41,936 nt of DNA, taken from contig NMRA01000473.1 of the NCBI GenBank assembly GCA_002633005.1, forward strand, positions 253,668 through 295,603. Reading direction: 5' to 3'. Each line of letters opens with the position of its first letter. Positions within the stretch are counted from its first letter, which is position 1. The position numbers and the translations under genes were made by a program. Positions 1 to 12,671 of this stretch are shown here, one piece after another. The notes under the pieces are model-generated. The model saw only the letters and a list, made by a program, of their open reading frames with translations. It was not told the origin of the DNA and did no database searches. Source of the DNA: Phoronis australis (Eukaryota; Phoronida; Phoronidae).

Positions 1-522
1 ACTAACAGTACAGGTCTTCGTTCTTAAACAACTTGAGGCTGCTGTTACGCGATCATCTGATATTCAAGTTTTTACGCCCCGTCGGTGCTCCTTAATTATG
101 CTCTTGAATATTTGGAAATTGTCTAAACCCCTGTATACACGCCACACTTTTTCGTATACGACTTTTAGTATGCTAAAAAAGGTGTGTGTAAGCAGATGTT
201 CCAACAAAAAATTTTGCTGGTGGGTGACTCATACCCAGATGTGCACAATATGGTTTCACGAAACTTATGTGCCAAGTTCATGTGACGAAATCGAGAAGGG
301 TTTTTAATTATCTTAAGAAAAACTCCAGAGACATGTTAAGTGCCAGAAACTTACCAGGGTGCATGGAAATTTCACTATTTGGCTACAAAAACAGAAAAAT
401 ATCTTACACGGGAGGAGAAACCCCCCCTCCCGACCTCCCCACGCTCGGCGCCACGCGCCTAGGATTCGACCTTGGCGGGAATCCTAAACCCCCCCCTTGG
501 TGAAAACGTAGGTCCGCCGCTG
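1..522. mobile_element. Right end of an hAT-like element, left end outside the window
   Basis: Reading inwards on the - strand from 522 gives CAGCGGCGGACCTACG, close to the common CAGTGGCGGATCCAGG-type hAT terminus. A C/G-rich subterminal region (416-500) follows it. The flanking eight bases CAAATACC (523-530) are a plausible half of an 8-bp target duplication. In the related repeat copy at 31386 the same site reads as uninterrupted sequence. No transposase coding is visible in 1-415. Confidence 0.5.
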
Positions 523-525
523 CAA

Positions 526-831
526 ATACCTAAAAATCCGTAACAGAGAAATAAAATATTACGTTTGTTCAATAACTCGATGTATTTGTAAGGGTTTTAC
601 GTCGAATTTTGATGATTTATTGGTATAAAACGATGAATTCAAGCGATAACCTGAGGCCAATAAACGTGTTGTGAACTTCTAAACAGACTGCATTCGAACC
701 TCTTCATTGGTTAATTTCAACACCTCCGTCTGCTGTGAGGTGTCAGGTAAACTGTACTTACAGTTATCGAGTGGAACTACTCGATCTAAATTGATACAAA
801 CTAGGTTGTTTTGGGGTAGCGTTCTCTTTTA
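526..831 (+). repeat. Dispersed repeat family A, copy 1
   Basis: About 300 bp that recurs in the same orientation at 31386-31690 (for example the blocks CAGACTGCATTCGA and CAACACCTCCGTCTGC). The rest of 832-1450 shows no gene. It may contain the unseen promoter and 5'UTR of the METTL27-like gene. Confidence 0.75.
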
Positions 832-1460
832 ACTCCATTCTGGCATTGGTGGTTCGAGGGCCAGCTCTCTTTTGTTCGATAATTGCTCTAATCTCCAATA
901 AGATCGTATCTAGCCTGACTGGGCTGTGATGTTAAAATAAAAGTTAAGTTATAACATATTTGAACATAAGCCAATAGCATGTCTGAAATCTTCGTCAAAC
1001 GGTGATTACGTTCAGTTTTTGAATCGCCAAAATCGCCCAACTGCAACCGAAGTTACGACAATCTATTCTTTCCGAATGTACCAATTCACTCTGGGTTTGA
1101 TTGTGCTTACACGAGGTCTGTAATAAGCCTGGTAGATAATTGGCTTGCCTGTTGTCATAACAGACAAAAGACTGTGCTTGGCAGTTAATAAACAAGCTAG
1201 ATATTATCAGACGCTCACAACCCTCTACGTATGGTAAAACCACTGAATGGAAAACGCCGTCATGCAATATTAACGCTGATAGGGTAAGTTGGGTATAGGC
1301 CTTGAGCATCACATTGACCTAGATTTTCTATCTGCCACCTGATAAAAACCCACTGATGTAATATTCACATACTGTGGGTTTGCAATCAACGAGTCGTCTG
1401 CAGACTGTTACGTGTCTTTGAACACAGTGGTTCACTGCTCGGCTTTTCAGATAAATTACA

Positions 1461-1559
1461 ATGTCATACGAATTACTGGAGGAAACGGCTCTAAAGACAG
1501 AGTGTGGACAGCAAGAGATAACGAGTGTGTACGACGAGTGGGCGGAGAACTACGAGAAG
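1461..1559 (+). CDS. METTL27: METTL27-like exon 1 (start codon)
   Basis: 33 codons from ATG, phase 0 at the end, donor AAG|GTAAGG. It encodes the N-terminal helix with [10 protein letters not shown], the segment that precedes motif I in METTL27 proteins. A polypyrimidine-AG ending at 1450 could be the acceptor of this exon's 5'UTR part. Confidence 0.85.
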
Positions 1560-4500
1560 GTAAGGGATAGCGGTCTCCTAGAAACTGGCGTTTAAGTACA
1601 TATCCGGCTCTCTAGGCTCAAGACCCAGTTAAATCTTGTGTACATAACGCGGAGTTGTCGCGAGGACTCGATTGGGACCTCAGGGGTCTCACGCTCCACC
1701 GGCTTACGTATCTACACTAATTTGAAAAGGCTTTGTCCAGTCACGCGTTGTGGGTCATAAATCGAGATAATGATACCAACAGCTCACGCGACAAACTGAA
1801 CTACTTTCGTTTACTTCATTGGTGCATTAACTGGAGAAATTTATAATTAGACTTTTAAACACTATCCGATCGTCAACTTTTTTCGGGAGACTAAATCTCA
1901 ATGTAGTTTGCCGAAATTGAATAATGGAAACCCTTGAAAATCATTATAAGCGAGAAAGAGAAAACAAACATTTTCTGACGTTTAGGCTCATTAACTTTGA
2001 GTAAACGAAACGTCGCAAGTATGTTCCGTTTTCTCTTGCGCGCTCATAATCCGATTCCTATAACTAGTGTTATGGCCAAAAACCGAGTTTGGAAACTAAA
2101 ATCTTGATGGTATCATATTTTGCCAGCGACCATACACGGTACAAAAATGAATGAAAAGCTGAATTAGGCAAAACTTGACTTGATGGAATTCTCGAAAAAC
2201 GCATAAATATCACCATCATCTTCATGTCAAAATTGCTAAATAAAAATCGAGGGGGAGGGCACGAACCTTAAAATCCTGGTACGCATTTTCGTTAACGAGC
2301 TTCAAAAATAGAGCATGGAGTGTTTGAAAGAACCAAAATCCATCCAAGTCAAAGTGGCCATAATGGAGTGATATGGAGATTTAAAATGACGTGATTAATC
2401 CATTTTTTTCAGTTGCTGTGTACCTAAATTAACAGGCACAGAAAAAATGACTTAGGCCTACAGTATGATTTTCTGAAACATACCTCAGCGAAATCGTCAA
2501 AGAAAAAAGCGCCTTTTGCCACCTGAAACGGACAAAAACAACCAAAGCGCGCAACGCGTCGCTTGCCTGAAAAAGTAACTCTTTCACTTGGTTTTTGTGG
2601 TTAGGTCGGACATGTGTACCCATATTTTCGGTCGTGGCCCCCTACAACGGGCTACTACTTCAAATGACACGTATATATTGACGAAGTCCAAATTTAAGTG
2701 CCCCACCGGTTCCCAGGGTTTCATGTTTTGTAATTCAAAATGATTACATAAACTTAGGAATAAATGAGAGTTACAAGAACTACGTTCACAAAGAGTAAGA
2801 AAACTAAAACCCAGCGACATACGATCACCTCGCTTTAACAACGCATTGTGTGCATTCCACATAACAAGTAGGCCACTCTTCAGATTAGTGCTTTCGCAAT
2901 GAAAATAACTGTAAGATTTCCGAATAGTGTAATGTATATTCTACATGAGAATTTCAAACGTTAAAATGACTAGTTGTTCATACTATGGGAAAAGCAATAA
3001 GGGACACAGGCACTAGCAATGATGAACCATTCAGTATAAATATTACACCTCACAGGATGAGCAAAACATGCACTAAGTAACCTACCGAGATCTTTGAAAC
3101 TAACAATTATATATAGTCACTTCAGACAGCTTGTAAATATAAAAACAAGTGGTCATCTGAGATAGATAGAAACTGTGTTATAAATAATGTAAATTTTAGT
3201 GACTCTGATACGTGGTTGAGAAAAGTAAATAAACTCTCCTTCAATTGTACAAAAGATACAAATTGCGTTGGTTTCAATACCGCTTAATTCACAGAATATT
3301 ACCTACTAATAATTATTTACATAAAATTAAAATAAAAACAAGTGATCTATGCTCTTTTTGTGGCGAACACAGTGAAACTTTTCTCCCTCTTTTTTGGGAA
3401 TGTCGTCTCGTCTCCGGTTTCTGGCTCCTGTTTGCTGAGTGGTTAAAACAAACATATCATGAGTACAATGTAGCAGTGTTTTTGGGTTTTTAGGAAACAT
3501 TCAGTCGGGAAAATTGTAAAGTACATGTGGAGTTGCAAGTTATTCTTGATTCATTCTTGAAAATCCATCATTGAAATATCGTACCACAAGTTATGCTATT
3601 GCTCATGTGCATCAAATGGACTGTGAAGCACTTCGTCAAAAACGTAAGAGAGAGTACTTAATATTCAAATTACTATCTACCAAGTGCGAAAGTAGATTGC
3701 TCACCTACACTCACGTTTGTCTGAAATTGCTTTTTTGTATTGTGACAACCACTTTGTGCATACGATTAAATTCCAACAGATGGGAACATATAATCAAATG
3801 TGAAACAAATGGAAGACCAGGACGTCTTAGCTTCGCGCATATAGTCTCAGATGCATTTGAACTATGGAACGATGAACGCGGAAAAGTGGTAATACGGGTC
3901 GCACGGGTGCTCCCTGCCACTTGCCGACTCACAGCATTTGCTATTGGGGTTCGATTTCAGTTTGCTTTGAACGTATGATCATGTTTTAGCTTTTTAGTTT
4001 TGTTAAAGGTTTTCATTCCCATTACCAACTCGAGTCACAGATAATGGCGTACATGCGCCATTTTTGTTCTGGTAATAGCAATAGAATCCTTTCGCAGTGA
4101 GTATGATTGATGACAATAGATGGAGACACATTTCCATTTTCGTTTTTAGCCTGCAAATCACTTGAGCTTTAAAGTTCAAGTTCCAATCCTAGTTATTAGT
4201 TTTATGAAGATTGGTACAGCCTATGCCCCCCCCCCCTTGAAAATACTGGAGAAATTATAGCTATTATGAGCCTTGGCACCGACTAAACGATGGAAGATAA
4301 CCGGAAGGTCAAATTGTTGGCAAACGGGGATGACAGGAGTGGCGATGAAGCGGGTAAGAACACAAGAGAAATGTTTCTTTTGAACAATATTTGAAAAAAA
4401 ATCAACTTTTTTAATTAATTGAACGTACCGTAGACTACAAAGTTCGGTAGGCCAATTTACCAAGGTCTGCGGTCGTCCGTGAAATACAAACAGGAGAACA

Positions 4501-7500
4501 TAGCTATGTGTTGTAATTTTAGACGTGCTATTGTGTTTTCAGTTCTTAACACACAAAACTCTTGCTATCCCAGCCAATGGCTCGGAACCCGATAAGGCCT
4601 ATCGATGCCGGACTGAAGACATTATACACGAACATAAACCAACCAAAATTGGAAACTAAACTTTCAGTCACAAAAATAGTATACTAGTGAGCCGAGGATA
4701 TAACAACAACTTTCTGTCAGCAAACACTGAATTAGCATGCGCTTTCACGGCCTCGGTGCCCGGTTATTAGTTCATTGCGTCTAAACCAGGTAACACAGCA
4801 ATTTATTCATTGCTGACTTCTCAAAACATTTGCTCTCACGGACACTCCAAGCAAGGAGTGTAGTAATTACAGGAGAGTTCACTCCGCCATTTTACCATTC
4901 GCCGCAATGGTTACCGGTCGAAACACTAGCGCTCCAAGCGGTGAATAATCAACACTTACTTAGGAGCGCAGTCCGAACAATGTAAACACTGATGAATTCA
5001 TGCTTTAACGACGTTCAACGTGCAATAAAATTACTGTGTTATTGAAAATGGATAGAATACGTAAATTAACATCCACTTATAATCGAATGAGAAAGAAAAT
5101 GTGTATTTTAATCAATATTAAAGTGTAATTTTGTTTTTATTCTCTTGAAGCTCCCGTCAAAATCTATTACAAAATTTGAATGATTGCTCCTGGGGGTTCA
5201 GAGGGTAATTCCCCCAGGTGACAGCTAAGGGGGTACCAGGCAAAAACCAGGTGGGCGCCAAATGGGTGTTGACCCCCTCCCAGGGGGGTTACATGGGAGG
5301 AGTGCTAAACAGTTAAACTAATGGGGTATGTCACATGGGTGTTGAGCCCCTCCCATCGTCACAAATTTTGGTTGCTCCCCTGACAATTGACAAACATGTT
5401 GCTCCCAGCTCACTGCTGGTTTCACCTCCACCCAACAATTTCGCATGCCGGTGTTCTCTATTCAATGCACCAGGATACTAGCAATGCGAACAATTGTTTG
5501 GTTTAGTGGGTGTTACACATGTAAGAAGAAGAAAGCAATTCATCACTACCACAAAATCGTAATATAATTTTAGAACATTCCATTATTTCTTTGACATGGC
5601 AGCATAGGGTAAACTCGATCGCACTCTCCCACGCGCACACCCAACGAACTCGGGGGGCTCAAACGAGCCCCCCATTTGGCGAAGTGGTCAAAAAGGTCCG
5701 TCCCCGAGAGACAAAAATTCCGAGAAAATGGGACAAAAGTCCACTAAAGAAACGCAAATGCGCAATTCACAGTGGTGGTCCAGTGCCCCGGGCACTCATT
5801 TGTTAGCAAAAGGTCTACATCGTCAGGAATTCGAGCCCCCCCCCCACATTGAGTATATCACCACGCATAACTAGTCCAACTTCAACATGTCATGACAAAA
5901 AAGTTAAGAGGTACTGAACAGCAATCAAAATATTCACTAGCCCCACAACTTCATACAAAACTGAATTAAAAAGACTTGGATGATAAAACTATTTTTTTCT
6001 ATACCCACTGTTAATATTATCAATAACAGTAAATATTTCAGGTAAGCTAAAGGTAGACCACAAGATCATATTTGTTACTTAGCCACAACTGGGGCTTAAA
6101 TTAATCACAATCTCCAAAGACGTACAAAATAGGCAACACATAACAACAACAATACAACAAGAAAATCTAACCAACCTTCTCACTCTGTATTAATTTACTA
6201 GTAAACAACAGCTAATTTTGCCAAGGAAATCCGTTGAAGCTGATAACTAATTTACTCACAGAGGTGTTTGTCATTGAGAAGCAAAATGATGCGGATAGCT
6301 TGGGTTTAACAAAATGTCAGCCCACCATTCAGACTCTAAAAGACCCATCAGTTTCACTCTTTGGCTCTCTTCAAATCACAGGCTAACCATTCATAAAATG
6401 TTTTAATCTGATCAATCTTAGTAAAATACGAAAACCAGAATTTGACTAATTGTCCTTTCTACACGTGATGTTCCAACGTTAAATCTTCACAAATTACAAA
6501 GTAGCCGATTGAACATGCCTTTCAGTTCAGCAAAAGTCGACATTGTAGGTGCCGCCAGAAATGAGACGAAGTCCAACGGGAATTGTGAGCACATTTTAGT
6601 TAATGAGTGACAACTGCGAGGCTGAAATTTGGTGAACACTGCTAAATCGTGCAGAATAGTAAGTAAAGATATGTCTAACTAAATTTCACCGCAATTTGTT
6701 GGCGAAAACAATTTCCACAAAGTTTTAAACTCGTAACTCATCCCGCTGTCCACCAATATGGCCGACGCGTTCCAAACAAAGTGACCCAAATTTCGCCACA
6801 AAACTTGCAATAACTTTACAGTGCTTGCCCCGATTTTGATACTTTTTCGGTTTTTACTGAGTAGAATGTACTACCTTTCCGATGATAGCAAAGTACTTTT
6901 TCAAAACGAGGAAAAAAATAAAACCGAAAAAAATTGGTTCGACCCATATTAGTTCCTGGGTTCGACCCGCCTACGTAAGGAACTAAACACCAATGCTATT
7001 TTAACATACTAAGTACGCGTAACATTCAAAAAAAAAATCAACGACCACTAACTACAAACTATAAATACACTACATATGCAAACGAATCACGATATATTAC
7101 TAATAAAACAAAATAATGAAGACTTTTCGAGCAAGCCATAGCACATTCAGTTACAAGGAAAAAATGGCGGCGTTCAGGACAAGTTCCTGAGGAGGCACAG
7201 AACAGTTCTTACAGGGGTTTGCCTGTCAGAACACACGTCAGTGCACTCTTCACCCTTTCTTCACTTTGTCAAAAACTACATGCAAATAAGGAAATGTTTT
7301 GAGTCATTTCACATCACGAGCCCTACAAATGAGCACAGAAACTTTATTCTCTCTTGTATTTTTGACCCATTCACTCCCAGTGGAAACCAACCTGAACTAA
7401 GAAAAAATGAGGGCAAACAAATGCAAAATCGGCACTTTTCACCCCAAAATCACCACTTTCCTGCCGATGCTCGACTAAAGCCAACATTAGATTCCGAAAG

Positions 7501-10500
7501 CAAATTTCCTACCGATTCCAAAAATGTGATCCAAAAGTACTGTCAACAACTAGTTTTTTTGCAAATCTGGCTTGTTTGAGGGCTACCTGAAATCGCGGCC
7601 AATTTCTCAGTTGCTACACAGCAATGCACAACTGCAACAGGGGGCCACCATCTTGAAGAAAAGTGCAGCTACAGCCAAGAAACTGGCCTTTTTTCATTCC
7701 CATAATGTTCACAAATATAAAAAAAAAACATTCACTTGGCCTACACACAATACCTAACTAAAAAATGCCCCCAAGCCTGGCCTAGCCCTAGATTTTAACA
7801 TTTTGGTGCAAATTGACCGCGGCCACAACCTAACTATTCAGTGCCACCTGAACTGATGAGCCGGAAATGTGGGTACGGAAATAACCGATGACAACCGGTA
7901 ATCATACGCTCAGAGAGAAGGGTCTGTTAAAAAATCGCTTTTGACAAGAAAGGCGAAAAGAATATAAAGAAAGGGTGTCAAAAATAAGAATTTATGTAGT
8001 AAGTATTTTCGGAAACTGGAACCACATGGGCAGTTTGCAAGAAGGACTTTAAGTTGAGCTGCTCGTGTGTCGTGTGGCCGTTCACAGTTTGATCTATCGT
8101 TTACACAGTCGACAGTTTTTTGGGAATGCCCAAAAAATGACGTGATATTCTTCTCTAGCTGTATAACGGCAGTCCGAACTACACGCCCCTTATCAACACC
8201 GTTTCATCATTTGTATCACACAATTTTTTATCTATAGACTAAAATAAGCTTTGCCGACAACGACATTATTTGTCGGGTAAAATGGCGGCTTGGTAACGCA
8301 GACGAAGGTTTGTCGAGAATGCTGCGTTCTGACTGGTTGCTTAAGCCGTCAGTCATAAAGGCGAAGGCAACCTTTTTCCATGTCATTTTGAGCTAAAATA
8401 AGGTTGGTTGGTTATCCTAGACATATTTTCCATTTAATTACAGCTTTTCGTAATTTTATTAAATACTCGTCCGCTACTCCGGAAGTGACGTTTTAGGAGG
8501 CAAGCGTTTCCCGCCACTTGGTTTTGCGTTGACTTTACCGTGCGAATCTGTTCTATTCTACTTTTGTTTTTTGCTGTTTTTCAACAATTGTCGCCACCAC
8601 TTTCTATCGGCGAGTATTCTGCGGCAAGGTAGGTTAGTAGAGAACTCAACTACGTTGGATTTAAAGATTGTTTAATGTGTTGTAAGCTGAAAATGGCTGG
8701 AGTCAGTGACCCGTATCACAGTGACAGTAGTGTGAGTGACGGAGACCTTGTTCACAGCAGTGGTGACGAGGAATTTTTTCACGGACATTCAGTGGGTGAG
8801 TACATGTTTGAGCCCGAGTATAACGAGGCAGAGTACGCACAGGCACAGGCAGCTGTTGAGAGAAACGAGGCGGCTACTGAAGACAGACGTGGTGACACAT
8901 CTTGGTGCAAATGCACTGTGTGCGTTGTCATGCCTACAATGCTTGTGCTGTTCAGAGTTCGACGAGGCCAAGCCACTACTGGACATGGTTAAGTGGACCT
9001 CGGCATACCACGGACAGATGAACAACTGTCCCACTTGCCAGAGTGTCCCGCGACACACTCCCACTGGATGGTGACCTGAGCACCCAAACTGCTTACATCG
9101 TGTCGTGTGACTCCTTCGCCACACACCTAAATAGACAAGTCCACAATAAACTTATCAAAGTTTGGCTCACCGATCTGTTCACTGAACGACGAACTGTCCT
9201 CTTCACTGGGTGTCGAACTGGGCCTGTAATCACTCGCACTACTCAATATCGCTACAGGGCTGCTTAGAGGCTCTGGGCTGGAGAAAACAGCACAGGGCGA
9301 ATCACTACTGGTTCCAGGAATTGCACGCTCTGGGGTACGTTCGGAGGCACGGGTGACAGTAAATGAAGTGCCTCCACTGGCTCCAGTCACTGTACTGGCC
9401 ACAGCTCGCGAGGCTTCTCGCTTCAACAACGCACTTCTCGGGGGTGGCGACGGGGCACTGCCGGGAATCAACACAGACGGAATGGCATCCTTCTTCAGGC
9501 GTTGTTTCGCAGGGACCTTCATCAGTTCAGCGTACAGTTTCCTTTCGTAATCGGACGGCAGAAAGTGCTTGCCGCACACACGGTAATTCTCCACTGCTTT
9601 GTACGTTGCGTGGACGGGTAACGCTGCGTTCTTCACACGAACGAGCCAAGTACGGCGAAGTGTGTCATCATCGGAAAGCGATGCAAAGGCACTCCCAAAG
9701 CGCGCGTGAGCCGATAATTAGTACATTCCGGTACGCAGCGACAGTGTGGCATGTTGACTGACTAGTAAATGAAAGCAAACGACGACGGAACTTAACATAA
9801 CCGAGGTAGAACAATGACTGACTCGGCAGCTCTCACAGTCAGACTATATGAAAAGAAATTGGCGCGAAATGCTTGCCACCTAAAACGTCACTTCCGCAGT
9901 AGCGGACGAGTAATTAATAAAATTACGAAAAGCTGTAATTAAGTGGAAAATATGTCTACGATAACCAACCAACCTTATTTTAGCTCAAAATGTCATGGAA
10001 AAGGTTGTCTTCGCCTTTAAGCCTGGCGATAGGTCAATTGGTGCCATGGATGCATAGTCTTTATAAAAGTCTTGTTTTCCCCAGACGGTAATATTTTGAA
10101 CTATAGATTTATTGTGGATGTTTTGGGTATCAAAACGAACTTAATGGAGTATAATAGTCTAAATTCAGGGTTATTCAAGTACCAACAGAAATTTGCTATT
10201 GGTAGAGTTGTTAGTTTTGATGCGTATTTTCCTGTTATGCCAACGATTTTAATGAAATTGAAAAGTAGTGGGAGAGGGTGTCAACATATTTGTACACAAT
10301 TAAATTATAGTTCCGAAGTCTCAAAAGCGGAGTCAAAATGGGCCAAAGAATTGAACATAAATACAAATAATTTGCCATGGGAAGATGTTTATTCCCTTCT
10401 ATATAACACGACAACAGACCCAGGAATTAGGTGGCTTTAGTTCAAACTCTTGACTAGAATTTTGACGATTAACTAATTTTTATAAATAATCCAAGTTAGG

Positions 10501-12458
10501 GATGACGACTCTTGTTCCTTTTGTGGACAATCGAAAGAGAATTCGAAACACTCATTTTGGGAATGTGAAATAGTAAATTCATTTTGGACAAAAGTTAATA
10601 ATGCATTTTTAAACAAAGCAAATCCCCAGTGTGTCGGCACTCTTTCCTGCAACAATGTTATTTTTGACTTTTTTGATAAAAAGGAAAATTTTAAAAACAA
10701 AGTTTTATTTTTGGGTAAACAGTTTATTTATACCCAAAAGTTCAGATCAAAAAGATTACTTTTAAGTAGATTTTTAACTTCATCAAACAATGTTGTATGA
10801 GTGAAAAGTATAGCCTACGTAAGGATTTTAATTCAGACTTTGTACAAAAAAGATGGTGTAATTTTGAAACTGTTTTTCTTAATAGTCAAGAGGTCTAGGT
10901 GTGGTTTTTACATGCGTGTGTGTGTGTGTGTGTGTTTGTGTTGTTCTTGTCTTTTGTGTTAATGTAAACAAATAAAAAGATATTAAAATTTCCTACACAC
11001 CTTGCTGAACATGATCTGGGAAACAGAAGAGATTCCAAAAGACTGGACCAAGGGGCTCTTAGGTCAACGTTCTTCAGTAGTTAAACCATCTCAAACTGGA
11101 AACTGGCGACGAATCACTCTTCCGTCCATGCCAAGGAAGGTACTCACCCGGGTTACGCTTAACAGAATTAAGGAAGCTCTTGGCCATAAACTTAGAAACC
11201 AACATGCAGGCTTTCGGAAAGGACAATCCTGTTTTAATCTGATTGCTACCCTGAGAATCATCGTTGATCACTCTACCTCAACTTTGTAGACTTCATGAAG
11301 ACTTTTGAGAGCATCGGCAGAGAAGTGACCTGAAAATTAATCCAATGTTATGGTCTCCCTGACAAGTTTCTGGATGTAATTATGATACTCCACGACTGAT
11401 TCACATGTAAAGTTACAAAGCAGAACTCACTCAATTATTCCCCGTCAAAACAGGAATACGAAAGGGATATTTGCTGCCACCTTTGGTCTTCTTGATTGGG
11501 TAACACACACCGTGTTCTCCGGTCCACCAGTTAGTCTACAGTTGACATTCACCAGGCACGTTGACTACTTGAAGTATGCATATGACCTCTACCTTCTACC
11601 CCACCAACAACAGGACATTCACCTTATGACTCGAGCGCTCTCGGATGCAACCAAAGAGGTTGGTATGCACATCAACGCCGAGAAAAACAAGACGATGCGC
11701 ATAAATGCCGGGTAAACTGGCTCCATCTCAGCAGTGAGTGACAAAGAGCTAGATTTCCAGTGCTCTGCCGACCTGGGTAGTATAGTGAGCACTATGGACG
11801 GTACAGAGGAACACGTCAAGGCTCGTATCAAGAAGGCCCGTCAAGCACATGCCATAGTGAAACCTGTCTGGATGTTAAGATTTTCAATTCAAATGTCCAC
11901 TGAAGTCGCCCTGCTTTACGACTCATGGATATGGCCACTCACTAAATCCATCATCAACAAGGTCCGATTATTCATCAACAAGTGTCTGCGTTAATTTCTG
12001 CAAATCAAGTGATCTGGTAGAATAAAAAATGACGCCGTGTGGAACAGAGCCAGCCAGAAAGCCATCAAGATCCATATTAAGAGGAGGAAGTCGGGATGGA
12101 TTTGTCACGCGCTAAGAAACTCTAATAATACAAACACCACCAGAATTGGGAGGCAGACCTGCGCGATATTTGAGAAGAACTGTGACATCTGAACACCCCT
12201 CTATTGACAGGTCATGAAACGAGAACCGAACAAAGGCTATCGACCAGATCAGATGGCGAGCATTCACGGAGGCCCCATGCATCTCAAGGTATTCAGAGGC
12301 ATAGGTCAAGTAATATCATAGAAACGCGTGTCTAGAGGAAAAGTTTGATCGATTTTTGTATCAAGTGATGTTTTGTCATACGTTGGGTAGAGAGCTATAA
12401 CCTGATACCGCCAGTAGTGACAAAGCTGAGAGTGAACCAAATTTACTTAGATATGGCA

Positions 12459-12489
<31 letters not shown>

Positions 12490-12499
12490 TTATGTGTAT

Positions 12500-12531
<32 letters not shown>

Positions 12532-12560
12532 TTATATGTATATATATATATTTATATGTG

Positions 12561-12621
<61 letters not shown>

Positions 12622-12628
12622 GTGTATG

Positions 12629-12671
<43 letters not shown>

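Larger units (their letters stand above)
8359..10016. mobile_element. TIR element with P2X7-type and THAP genes
   Basis: TIRs of about 157 bp at 8359-8516 and 9860-10016 match at over 90% by eye, starting AGGCGAAG. Flanks are ATAA (8355-8358) and TTAA (10017-10020), consistent with a TTAA target with one mutation, as used by Kolobok and piggyBac elements. The Kolobok superfamily is known to encode THAP-domain proteins. Between the TIRs lie two convergent broken genes (8675-9147 + and 9127-9752 -) and no DDE transposase, so the 1.66-kb copy is non-autonomous. An alternative is another THAP-encoding superfamily with a different target site. Confidence 0.8.

Noticed and set aside
3571-3978. 135-codon + strand frame
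   Set aside because: Follows a LINE relic, but I could match none of its peptide to the LINE tail or any family, so not called as a gene.
8675-9147. P2X7 receptor gene
   Set aside because: Only the cytoplasmic zinc domain is present, with no transmembrane or extracellular receptor regions, inside a transposon.
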